Made by a program: the position numbers and the translations under genes
NCBI RefSeq assembly: GCF_019649055.1
Contig: NW_026570308.1
Location: forward strand, 434,001-498,000
Direction: 5' to 3'
Source of the DNA: Paramacrobiotus metropolitanus
Taxonomy: Eukaryota; Tardigrada; Eutardigrada; Parachela; Macrobiotidae
Length of the DNA stretch: 64,000 nt
Shown here: one piece after another, positions 43,377 to 54,982 of the stretch
How the letters are laid out: every line of letters starts with the position of its first letter
How positions within the stretch are numbered: the stretch's first letter is position 1
The notes under the pieces: generated by a model
Seen by the model: the letters and a program-made list of their open reading frames with translations, nothing else
What the model was told of the DNA's origin: nothing
The model's database searches: none

Positions 43377-45382
43377 CTCTGCCCGATCTTAAATAAGGGG
43401 AAACTTTTTACTGGATAGCATTGCAGATTACAAAAAATTGCGACGGTTCATAATTTTGGCATAAACTTTTTACAATGAATTAAGAGAGTGAGCAGTTACA
43501 AGACTTAGCTGCATTGCAGGTTGAATTCAAAGTTTTAGAAAGAAAGTACAGCAGAAAGGTGCATCGTGGTAGCTTGCTCCCGCCTCCCAGCATGGATCAA
43601 TACTGTCCTTAAGTGGATCGACATGATGTGCTGTTTTGCAGCTGGATTGCGTAGAGTATATTATAGTACAGTATACTATGCATGCTCCGTGGATGTGAGA
43701 TCCACTACGAGTACTGAGTACCATTGGCATGATTACTCACTATGTACTGTATACTCCGTTGTAAAACATCGTACATCCAGATCCCTAATCGTGTGCGCTG
43801 CTGCCACCATCCCATGCGGCATGCGCTTAAAAATACACTGGATCGATGTATCAGGAAAATATAATGTGATTTGAAGCTGGTGGCGGCTGCATCTGAACTG
43901 GTAAGCAATACTGTATCCGCTCGCACATCTTGAACCACAGAGTCCGTGTACGGGAAAAACACGCATTTAATATACACACTCTAACCGGGCAAAATGCACG
44001 ACTACGAAATATTCCTCATTTGGTTTCAAGATGAACAGTTCTTCTTGTGAATTTTTGTTTATTAAATCAAGTCTTTTCATTTAAATGGCAATTCACTCTG
44101 GAAAAAAAAGGTTCTGTAGCTGAAAGCTCGCATTGTTCGGTGGTTCATCGCCATCAAGAATGTTGACGCGGAACGTACCCCTCCCTCCAGGGGCACCCCA
44201 AAACCACAACAAAATCCGTTTGTAACTCGTGCTTACGCCAAAGCTGTATGTTAATGGCTGCTTTCGAGCCTAAACATGATAAAAATTGTTAGAGCTCTAA
44301 TTTTTTTCATTATTCAAGAAGTTCTCCAGTCCAGATGTTGTAAGACATCAGAAATTTATCAAATCGCGAATCGCGCGTTTGGCCCGGTTAGAGTGTGTAT
44401 ATTGAATGCGCGTTTTTCCCGTACACACACTCTGTGGTTCAAGATGTGCGAGCGGATACAGTAATGCAACATTAATTTTAACAAGTATCATGCTACGAAA
44501 AGGAAATTTCGATATCTTTCACCAAATCAGTTAATCATTGGAGTAATGTTGTAATAACATTGTAATTGGGATAATGATGTAATTATATACTTGAAAATTC
44601 TGAGCTCAACAACTTCGATTACCGGTATATACGTCTGAATATTAAACTGCAGTCGCGAGCCCAGAAAATCAAAGCCGTGTAAGCGCTAAAAATTGGGAAA
44701 ATTTCCGGGTAAGCGAGTGACCAGAATTAGAATTCACAATTCACAGCAACATACTGTCGTTTAATTTTTTATTATTAGATCAAACGCAGCAACGGATGCT
44801 GTCATTGCTGTGTAGTAGAAGATTAAAACGCGTACGCATGTATAATGGCGATACGTATACATGTGGTTTCCGGTCGAGAATAAAGACTGCAAAAACGTTT
44901 GTGCTGTATCTGGAGTTCAAACTTAGCGTCGCTTTGAATACACGGAAACTGCATTTTGCATATCTGCAGCTTGTTGGACGATATGGCGGAAATAATTTGA
45001 TACTGACATAAATTATAACAGGACATCGTTGAACTGCCTTAAAATTACAAAACACTACGGATTCCGGTAATTAATAAAAAATTGTCATCATTGTGATCAT
45101 CGCGGGTAAGGTAAAAATAGAAATAATTTCTACGATATCTTTCATTTTTTGGCAAAATTCAGGAGACTCGGTTGCAAACTGCCATGAAAATACGAGAAGG
45201 TTCAGTAGCAGTCGACTTTCTTTCGGTCTTTAGTAACCGGAGTGTGCAAGCCGACATTTCTATTCAATATGGCAAAATTAATATCGGTAATTGAAACCTA
45301 TAACCTTAATTGCGCAGAAGTATCGCCTACTGACCGCAGTTTGCATATTTCATTATCTTAGCAGCTGCGAGATTCTGCGCTC
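43377..45382. other. Intergenic spacer between copies 3 and 4
   Basis: Contains the inverted-repeat element 43908-44464; otherwise A/T-rich with short open frames and no supported gene. Confidence 0.4.
43908..44464. mobile_element. Short inverted-repeat element (MITE)
   Basis: Arms of about 86 bp (43908-43993 and 44378-44464) are near-perfect inverted copies, containing CCGTGTACGGGAAAAACACG-type sequence. No gene lies between them, and no clear target duplication was found. Confidence 0.65.
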
Positions 45383-48300
45383 CTAAACCGAATGTGGGTC
45401 ATCGCCAATTACAATGCTTTGCCCATTTATCGCCAGGACATACGACTTCCGCGGCCTTCTCCATGGCAAGTTTGTTGAATCTGTTTGCCGGCATCCAGTT
45501 CCATCCAGTTGCATCTCATGGCATCGCTCCACCGGATCGCATTCCACAGTACCTCGGCAAGTGTGAACTAAATAACGCCAATAGTTCCAGATTGTGTAGC
45601 CAGTAAGGAGTAGCAGTATGGCGGGCAGCTGCATCCACACCGGCAAGAAGAATCCCGCCAGGGAGAACGGCAAGCACCACCACGCGATCAGTCGCTGAAG
45701 GCTGATGATGGCTTCGCACGCGATCTTGGCCCAGTGTCCGCATGCACATGGGCGTTGCATACGCTCCTTGCAACCCCGGAAATCCTGGATCTTTACGGAT
45801 GCTTCATCAAGCTCTTCCGATTCTGATTCGGACGATCTAGCAAGCAACCATATATAGCCATAAACCGATTTCAATTTCAGTACTAGTACCATTTTCGTTG
45901 CAAATTTGCCAGAATCCGCAGAAACCGACATAATAATGACATTTAACCGATATTCTTTTATAGTTTCACTACATAGGAAAATAAATATTCTCTAACTTCA
46001 AAGCTGCTAACCTGCGGTGGCATATATCCGAAACGTAGGTTATTCGTTTGATTGGTGTTGCGCCGGTACATATCGAACACGCAAGACCAATACAGCATTT
46101 CAGTCCACCGACCAGCATCCACAACGCCAATGCCAGCAGAACTACGATAACGACCACCTCCAAGATGCCCAGCAGAACGAACGGGAAGAAGTTAGTCAAC
46201 ACTACAAATCCACTCCATGTCCGCAATAATTCGCTGTTGAAGGCTTCGGACACCTCGTGGTCGCCTCCACCAGTGCGTCGGACTTCATCCAGATCCTCGT
46301 GATAGGCTATCATCGCGCCCGTCTGACTTATAATCTAAACAATCATAACAGCACCGCGTTCATTCAGCATTAGTCAAACTTCTGCCAGAAAGAAATGTCA
46401 TATTTTTAAATGCGGCATATCTGGAGTGTGGGTTACATGACAAAATGACTTAATACAGGTGAGGTTGCTGCTGTACCGTTGTGTAGTTGTTGCATTCAGC
46501 GCTGTTAAACTTGGTTCCCCCATTCCAGTAGTTGTTCCACCCGAAGCTATTCAGTGTGTACGTCGTCATGGGAAAGCTAAGAAACACTTCCACCGAAGTT
46601 CTTGACATAGCCAGGCAGCCGACCAGAAACCAGCGGGATTGGTCAAATTTGTGGTACGCGCGTGGCTCTGGGGTTTCAGCAACGTCTTCAAGGCTTCTGA
46701 CAGGCACGTTTTTAGACACGATTGACGATGTCGGTAGATTAGCGAGTAACTTAACACGTAAGGTCCTGAATTAAAAAAATCTAACTTAGTCATTAGTAGC
46801 ATAACAATGCTACAACGGTCACGTTATCTGTATATTACTGTTTACGACTGCACCTGCATAATACAAATGTGTATTGTACGAGTAACTGTGTTATCCGTGT
46901 TACGTATTCAGTTTTCTGACTTCTGTGACGTTACTACCTGATGGTAGATTTTTGAGTTTACGACAGAACTCAGAATCAGAAACAGTGCAACAAAATATCC
47001 TTATTTTTTATCGTATTTTAATTTTATGGAACATAGCTGCGCTCTTTGTGCGAAAAGAGGCACATACAATTTTTCGGTAGAATTAAGGCGCTTTACGCAC
47101 TGCGGTAAATTTTTACCAAAGTTTTCGGTGAATTCGCGTAAAGTAGCTGTCCTTCATCCAGACACCCCAAACTCTTCCGACGCAGTAAATGGACAGGGTA
47201 CACAGCGCAAGAACACAACATGGGAACATGGATTCGGTACCAAACATTGCAGTCGTCACAAAAACCGTTGCTCCTGCCAAAATCACCGCTGGCATTGCCG
47301 AGAAGACCAACCAAAACGCAGTTACGCAGACAACGCTAACAGTTAGCGTGAGCAAGCGCAAAATAAGAAGGCAGCAGCCCTGGGCGCCGCCGGCACTGTT
47401 CTCATCGTATCCCAGGATGGCAGCTATGCGATGGCAGCTGTGTAAATGCTGTGTCCATGCTGGGCATTTCCAGTGCCGATTGACCCATAGAGAAAAGCAG
47501 AGTGAGATGGCCAGAAGAACCGTCGAACATGTCACGGCCAATGCGCCCAAATATCCAACATTTCCTTCAGCTTGTTCATTTCTCGTCCATGCAGCATCGA
47601 ATTGGGAAGCGCTGCTGTTGGCGGCATGCTTCCACGGCAGTACCACATTATCCCAAAGACATCCGTTCGCATTCTACATAAGGGAAGGAATTCAAAGCAG
47701 AACAAAACAGTTGTTAAGACAGAAAATTAGGTTAATGATTCAGTGTCGTGAAGTGTTGCGGGAAAGACATGCGGCAGCAAGTATTCTTATTTAAAACGCT
47801 TGCTCCTTAATTCCGCTGAACGTTTAGTGCATAAGACACCACCCGTAATGAAATGTTTTCACTTATAACTGTACACTTTCCTGTTTTCAAGATGTAAAGG
47901 TTTTGGACATAACAGTTTGTTTAAAAAAACTGCAAGGCTCAGTTTAAAAATTTGCAAAGTGCTGCAGTATTATAAGTTCTTTCAAGAGGAAGTTCATAAC
48001 TTTTACCTTTTTAACAAATAAGCTGTGTGACTAATGCGCAAAGCATAATAATACTTTGCCTTTGCTTCTTCATTTGCTTATCTTACTTGTCATAATAATT
48101 TAACCAGTTTTACAAGAACATACATACACTGTACAATCTGTGTATGTACTCGCATGTATTCGTACGGACTAACAATAAAATAATTATAAGTATTTATGGT
48201 TTCTATAAGCGCAGGTTTTATGTTAAGGCCGAATTAAAGCAGCCATGCAACGGTAGGTAGCTGTACTTACTGTTTTCCAAAATAAAGTGAATTTTTTACT

Positions 48301-48573
48301 TTGATTATGTTTTTCAGAAAACGCCACCCATTCTATTCAGAGCAAGCACGCACTTACGTATCCCAAGAGTTCGATGATGAAATCTAGATCGGTTAACACA
48401 TCCGCATTAATGGAGTACCATTCAGGAAAGAGCCGTAACCAGAGTTTGACCGACACTTGACTGGTCAGCCAGAGAACAACCAAGGCTTCCGTCATTATAT
48501 CTTGATACGCCCACATTCTGCTTTTATCCAGGCGATGCCGAAACATCTGGTACAGTGTCCGTATCTGCGGCAT
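45383..48573 (-). CDS. Host multipass membrane family gene, copy 4 (diverged)
   Basis: Exons 48358-48573, 47117-47673, 46477-46765, 46012-46334 and 45383-45836; phases 0, 2, 0, 2; 613 codons (612 aa). It starts at ATG 48573. The exon layout and hydrophobic profile match copies 1-3, but sequence identity is much lower. The exon 2 end reads IYCVGRVWGVW, the CTECC motif is replaced by an NSAECNNYTT segment, and exon 5 carries an acidic SSESESEELDE stretch. It is nearer to copy 5. The function is not recognised. Confidence 0.75.
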
Positions 48574-50884
48574 TTTTTCCAACCTTGGCTATGTTGCTTC
48601 TAACAGTAATTATTACAATCGATCATTAATGAAACAAAATACAATAAAATTCACGTTGAAAAAAATGCCTGGGCAAAATCAGAGCTCAACCCGGCGTTCG
48701 ACCACTCGTGCAATGCTTTTAACAGGTGCCTATCCCTGGCTTCCTCGTAACTGCGTTCCGTCGTGCTGTTCCTGTACCGGTTTACCTAACGACTGTGCTT
48801 CTCATCGGCGAGAGTCGCGCTAATGGGCGGTGCAAGAGAGGACTGAAGTAGTTGCTTTTCTATAAGGTCGTTTTGTATAGACCTGTAGCGTGTGATAATT
48901 AACGGCGTCCGTGCTGAACAGTTATTCAATGTTCAAATACCGTATAGCGTATACAGAATTCTGCACTTTTCAAAACATATATATTAACGGTTACTGCAAA
49001 ACATGCAATAGTCTATCGTTTGGTCAAAATTATGCGTAGCACGGACGAAGTGTCAAAATCAGGGGAACCTTGGGTTTTTGTGCGCTTAGGTAGTGAAATT
49101 GTTTCACCGGGCAATAACGCTTGTTGTTAAATACACATACTTAAAAGTTAAATGATTTTAGGTGCTAATGCGTCTGACCAAAACCAAAGCCGACCAGGAG
49201 TGTGAAATTTATTGAGAATGTAATACTGCTGGTTTTCTTGCAAAGGAAGAGATAACGACGAAGCAGTTTAATACAAACCTTTCCAATCGTCGCAACTGCT
49301 AATCCACACGGTGTAGTTATATACAGAACTGTACAGCTATAGTGTATGTCAATGTGTCATTGTAATTAACATCGTTGCACTTCCGGTCGTATTTTATCGG
49401 CCATTGTGGAAATCGGAATCGGAAATTTTATCGGAAACTGCCATTGTGGATTCTTGCTCGCCGTCCGTCAATGTCGTAACGGTGCGCTTGCCGTGAACAC
49501 CGTTGAAACCGCACCAGCTGAAGTGCTTTATCAACCAAAACCAGTCTTGGAAAACACTTAGATAGGTTTCAGCAAGCACGTAGTCATACAGAAATAGCGC
49601 CTCTGATTCAAAGCCGGTCGAAGAAAGCTTAAATGTCAAGTGCAAGGTAGGGTAACGAGTTGGCGGGATGCGGCTTGGACTTCACCGATCGTAGCAACGC
49701 GTTCTCTTAGTGTGGTGTAACCAAATATAATTGGAATTGAAGTTTTTATTAGCTTCGTTGGGATGGATTGACATCTCAGAATACCCTCTTGACGCACAAG
49801 CTTCGATCAGACTTCAGGCTTTCCTGCGTCGCGAAGATACGCAAATTTAATGGGTCATTAACGGCTGCATACTGATGAAACTTTGTGAATTGTATAATCA
49901 AATAGTTCTACCGTTGTTGCTACCGGGAAAAGAACAAAAAATAATTTGTTTTTATTAATTATGGTACACTGTTTTGCTCGTTGGATGAAATACCAAAAAC
50001 ATGCACTTCGGTGAAATTCACATAAATACCCCATATGAGGTATTTTTGTGAATTTCGCAGAAGTCTATGTTCATGAAGATCTTGTTCGTTTCACAGAAGT
50101 TCATTTCACAGAATTTTACGGAAGCTCAGTTATTTCACTTAAAATGCATTTTAAGTTTATTACAATCGGTTCTATAGGCTAAAAATTTGGCCGGGCAGCC
50201 GGCGCAACGCAAGTATAAAGAAAAATGCAGATTTGAAAAATTAGCGTAATCTCTGAAAGAAAATCTTCAAATTTTGCATGCAGCAGCAAATAGTGCTCGC
50301 ATGGTTTTAAGGACTGCCATATCAGTCCTTAAAACGTCTAAACGGTAAGTACGTCGAAACGTCTAAACGTTAGTTAATACGTCTAAACGGTAAGTGAAGA
50401 AAATCACAACTGGAAACTAATTAAACTCAGGACCCCCATGTAATTTCAATTTGACATATAGCGCAGTGTGCTTTTCAGGTTCGGTAAAAGTATGAAGACG
50501 CTTTGCACTGTATAAATCTGAACATCCTGTTTATGTACATATGTAGTACTGTAGCGGCTCGATCAAGTGGCCCTACAGAGTTGGTGTACGGGAAAACAGC
50601 ACACATGCATCGTGTGCATGCTCAGGCGCTCTCAAGCACGAGCAGTGCACACTTTGCAAGTGCTGAGTTCCCGTACATCAACTCTGTGGTGGCACTTGAC
50701 CGAGCCGCTACAGTATATACTCTGTACTACATAGTAACCATATCAACTCGCCGTACGACGTACGTTATAGTTGTACGTTGCCCCATTATTATTTTATTCA
50801 GTTTTCTAAGTGAAGCTTTTGGAAGACATTTTGCGTCAGACAATATTAGCAACAGCTCTAACTGATAACACAATAACGAAGAAC
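48574..50884. other. Intergenic spacer with one possible isolated exon and hairpins
   Basis: A minus-strand open stretch (49394-49645) reads like protein (LYDYVLAETYLSVFQDWFWL) but has no ATG or partner exons that I could find. A hairpin lies at about 50010-50056. Three short repeats of ACGTCTAAACGGTAAGT type lie at 50330-50400. A palindrome is listed separately at 50548-50714. Confidence 0.35.
50548..50714. mobile_element. Palindromic element, 167 bp
   Basis: ACTGTAGCGGCTCG..AAGTGG at the left pairs with CCACTT..CGAGCCGCTACAGT at the right. It shares the ACAGAG..GTGTACGGGAAAA word with the element at 43908-44464, suggesting related families. Confidence 0.55.
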
Positions 50885-53052
50885 TTATAACGACCTTTCC
50901 CGGTCTTGACACTGGACGATCCTGGTCTCGAATTTTCGTTGCAAGCGCGTGTTGCCGTCATCCAGTACGAGCGGCTGATATTCCGTTTCCAGTATGCGGG
51001 TGGCCGCATTGTCCAGTTTCGTCGTTACGGTTTTGACCACACCACTAAATTCCGTATAATCCACCGATTGGCCCAAGTAGTCGGTTTTATCTAAAATAAA
51101 ATTGATTTGGTTCCGATAACGATCAGTATAGGATGTGTGCCAATCGAAACACGGAAACGGAGCCGGAAGTTCACGGTTCTTTTATTAGCCCCTACGTGTC
51201 AATTTAACAAGGCTTACCGGGAGCGGAATCTTGTGCGTACCACCACGTGGTGTCCTTCGTCGAATGGTTCAGGCGACGTTTCGTGGGAAAAACCGTCGTC
51301 CTCGACATAGTCTGCGTGTTCTGCAAAAGCACTAGCTGGCGTAGCGAACACATGGATGGTTGAATATCGCCTGTCGTTGCGTCCGCTTTGGATGGCGCCG
51401 CGCCGGCAGATTTTATCGGGACTGCCGGAACTTTAATTTCGTTATCGGAGGGTTTCTTCGTCGGTGTGGGTGTCGGGACCGGCGTATCGGGTACTACAAG
51501 GTAAATTACTTTTTCATTTGCTTTATTTGCATTGACCAAGTTGTACCTATTTGCGCGTTTTGGGTGGCTGCCGGTTGCGTAGCTGTTTCTGTAACGGATG
51601 TAAGACAAAAGCGATACGCTCATTACTAAAACTGCATTTTTTTATAGCATGTGTTATGTAATACTCATATGTACGTACTGTACTTCGTGTGATTAACTTC
51701 GAGCATAGTATCTTACTTTTGCAGATTAGGTTCTGGATTTTCTTGATATCCGTTTCGCTTAGCTGTTTATTTTGGCCTACTCTTGCTTTATTTTTAGCCA
51801 TAATGGTCGGCATTTTGGTGTTCTGCGCCAAGAAAACGTAGCCGGGATGTAAAATGGAATCGTAGTCGTATGGAAGACTATCGAAAACCCCGCGATCATA
51901 TTTCTCCAGCTCCCAGGTTCTCTCTGCAAACAATCGGTTTTTTTATTACGCTCGTTTGTTTACCTGAGGCATTCAACAGCAAGCATTCTAGCTAAATCGT
52001 TTTCGAGGCAAAGAAGTGGACTGCCGCCGTCGGCTACCTGGGACAACGTTGTACCAGTTGATGATGATATACTGGTCGCGATCGTTGCGGCTAACTTCAT
52101 GTGGAAATCCCATCGCCAACAAAATCAACCGTTGGATATTACTCCGTTCACCGTTAATACACTGAGGACTGATGTAAACTTTATGCCGGGGACTTTTGGC
52201 GCCCTCGAATTCTCCGGCGCACATATCACTGCCCGAAAAGCGAATCACCGGTCGGCTGGGGACGTGTTTGATGGCCGCGTCGTCGGCCGACGCGAACTGC
52301 ATGCAGCCGGTTTGGTTGGAGATGGATTCCAGGGCGAGTACGATTTCATCGATCAGTGTTTCTACATGGCAAGAAACAAGGCACAAATAATCACAACTTA
52401 TAACCCATGCGGCTACTGTATTTAATGCTATCCGAATTTTCCCAACCAAGAACTTTAAAGACACATAGAAGAGAGGCAACTTTTGTTGTACTTTTCTGTT
52501 TTTAGCTTAGGGTATCACGACCATGAGCATGCCCAGTTTTCCAGTACATTCGCAGCACGGAACTGTTTTTACTACACGCGTGTTGCATAGAACATCTGTT
52601 TTTGTTCTCGTTGTCTGCCATTGCCGTAGTCGTTTACCGAGTAATAATAATGCTCTTGATGAAGTTAGAGTAGCGCAAAACGTATCTGCACTAACCGTCC
52701 ACTTCCGGCTCAACGATATACGGGATCTCTACCGTCCCGTCCGGCAGCCTGAAATACTGCGGTTCGGTGGTCTGCAGTGGGCAGACGGGTTTCTGTGACG
52801 GCAAACAGCCTATAATATCCTCCTGGTAGACGTACACGGATGTGTCAGATGGCGGCACATTGGACCGAAGCGAACCCGCTTTAATCGCCTTGAGATCATC
52901 CTCAGGAATGTACTTGGCAAAATCTGTAAATGCCAAATAGAAACTTTCCTTTAAACAACGTGGAAAGATTTGGTTGAAATACCGGTGCTGGGTAAGCTGG
53001 AAGATAAGGAGCATATACTCAGTAAGAACAACCCATCGCAAAAACGGGACAT
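50885..53052 (-). CDS. Secreted astacin-like protein without catalytic residues
   Basis: Seven exons: 52983-53052, 52696-52923, 52038-52361, 51717-51923, 51547-51588, 51218-51493 and 50885-51090; phases all 1 and consistent; 451 codons (450 aa). Exon 1 is a signal peptide (MSRFCDGLFLLSICSLSSSL). The mature domain begins at LPDGTVEIPYIV. The astacin zinc motif HExxHxxGFxHExxRxDRD is degenerate: it reads RLILLAMGFPHEVSRNDRD, so the first two zinc His and the catalytic Glu are gone. The Met-turn reads SILHP instead of SxMHY. The rest of the fold, including the LSETDIKKIQNL end, is kept. Exons 5-7 add a Pro/Thr-rich stalk and a helical tail. It is probably a non-catalytic binding or regulatory protein. 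Confidence 0.8.
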
Positions 53053-53161
53053 CTTGAGGTATTTCGGGCCGTCGCAAATCCTGGTGGAAGGAAATAGTGG
53101 GGACAAGGCTTCAAACCGCCTAACGTGCACGCTCTGCATGGAAAAGCAAAACCAAACTGGA

Positions 53162-53175
53162 TGGAGTTATATATA
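53162..53175 (-). promoter_or_regulatory. TATA box of the astacin-like gene
   Basis: TTTTATATATAAC on the minus strand lies about 110 nt upstream of the ATG at 53052, consistent with a core promoter and a leader of about 80 nt. Confidence 0.45.
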
Positions 53176-53780
53176 AAACAGTGTGCTCTTGGTTGTGTGT
53201 AAGCTTCTATAGCTGCAAGGCACACGGTTTCCGGTTATAAGTTACCCCCACGCTGATAAATCAGGTTTTCATTGCCGGTTTAAAGTATACGCACGCTAAA
53301 ATAGTACAGGTTTGGAGTGCTGAAATCATTAATTTTGTAAAGTATCAAGGCTGAATAACCCAATGTTATTAAACGCGTGTAGTGTGTACTGGACATACAA
53401 TATAATGCTGCAGATTGACACTAGCCCGTGGGCAGCTGACGGGGCTGAGCCTTACCTTGTACCGGTTATTTCAAAACGGAAACTGTCGTCATTTACAGTT
53501 GTGAATGGTGACAGGTACAGGACAACGATGTGAATCATGTAATAAGACAAAAACTCGGAAGAACGAGGAGTGTATTCGTCATGCATGCCAGCGGATAAAT
53601 TTGCAGAATGCGTACACTGGATCATTTAGGCGGTGCGCACGGGTTATTTTGGTGAGGACAGTCGATGTTTCATTTATATTGTTAGCAACTGGTAACATTC
53701 CTCAGTGAACCTTGTTATTATCATACAAGAGTTTATATTTTCTGCTTTTATAGGAATGCCTATTTATAGGAATGCCTATC

Positions 53781-53818
53781 TATAGGAGAACACCGCATAT
53801 TTTCGGTGTTCTCCTATA
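53781..53818. other. Perfect 15-bp hairpin
   Basis: TATAGGAGAACACCG and its exact reverse complement are separated by 8 nt. It is preceded by two short copies of TATAGGAATGCCTAT. It could be a relic of a fold-back element. Confidence 0.5.
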
Positions 53819-54039
53819 GTACAGGAAAATCGCAGTACCATAAATGTACGAATCGCCTTTAAGGAACAGCATTAGTGCATCGAATATGGAGAGCGATGTC
53901 AAACCATGGTCTTACATTCAGTATTGGCACACATCCATATAAACTGTGCAGATGCATCATCGTGCAATGCTACTCTATGCCGTTACCGTTAAAGATTTTT
54001 TCGACGGGAAGCTGCATGTCACGAGACCATTCCGAGCGC

Positions 54040-54041
<2 letters not shown>

Positions 54042-54072
<31 letters not shown>
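54042..54072. repeat. (TA)n microsatellite
   Basis: A run of about 15 TA units in the spacer upstream of the astacin-like gene. Confidence 0.9.
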
Positions 54073-54074
<2 letters not shown>

Positions 54075-54982
54075 ATTTTTTGGATTGCTTTCTGACATTG
54101 TGTGGCCAAGCACTCGGTTGTTTTTGAACCGCCTTTGCTGAATTGATTCGTTTCATCGGCCGGAAGATCCGTTAAGTTACTGGGAGTGGGGAGCATCGAT
54201 ATACGGCTTTTTTAAAGCAGAGAGCGCTTAAGCTTACAGAGCAGCTGAATTTAGAGAGATACAGCCGTCTTGGGAACGCTTGCAGTTGCAATAACACAAG
54301 AATACGCATCCCCAGACGAAAAACAGTGATTCTGCTGTTTTTCAACGTTTCAATTTGTATCGTTCTACCTGGTGTCTAGAGGGCATGCCTTTCTGTAAAT
54401 GTATTGGCTTCGTTGAATAAAAAGTGGCATTTATTTATGCCATCAGGGTGAAATGACCAAACTTGAGCAGAATTTATTTCGACAAAATTCAATGTCAACA
54501 TGGCAAAGTGCTAAAATGATTCAAATAGCCGCTGAATTTAGGAAATACTAACCATAAGTGTTCACGGCTTCTATCACAAACTAAAAATCATTATCTAAAA
54601 ATCTTCTTTTATCTTTTAAAAGAAACAAGAAGAATCTTTTTGGTATATATTGGTATAATACAATCTGAATCGGGTAAAACAGTATTAATGGTACTAATGA
54701 CTCAGTCCCCGCGATAATTCAGCGGAAATCCGAGCAGCATGCCCATGCCATAACTGCAGAAATATGCAGAGCTTTACTATGATCGGCCAAAATTTCCTCT
54801 CGCGAAGAGATCGAGATGTTGCGGGTGAATGCGCAGCTACTTTGTTGCAGTACCAATTGACTGCAAGCTGAATAATTCTTGATGGTAACGCAAACCTGGA
54901 ATGTAAAACAGTTGTAAGTAATGCGAACCTGTACTTTACAGAAATACTATATAGGCTTTACCTGAATTTAATCGGGCTACAT

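Larger units (their letters stand above)
53053..54982. other. Intergenic spacer between the astacin-like gene and copy 5
   Basis: Holds a TATA-containing promoter region, a perfect hairpin (53781-53818) and a (TA)n run at 54042-54072. No other gene is supported. Confidence 0.4.
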
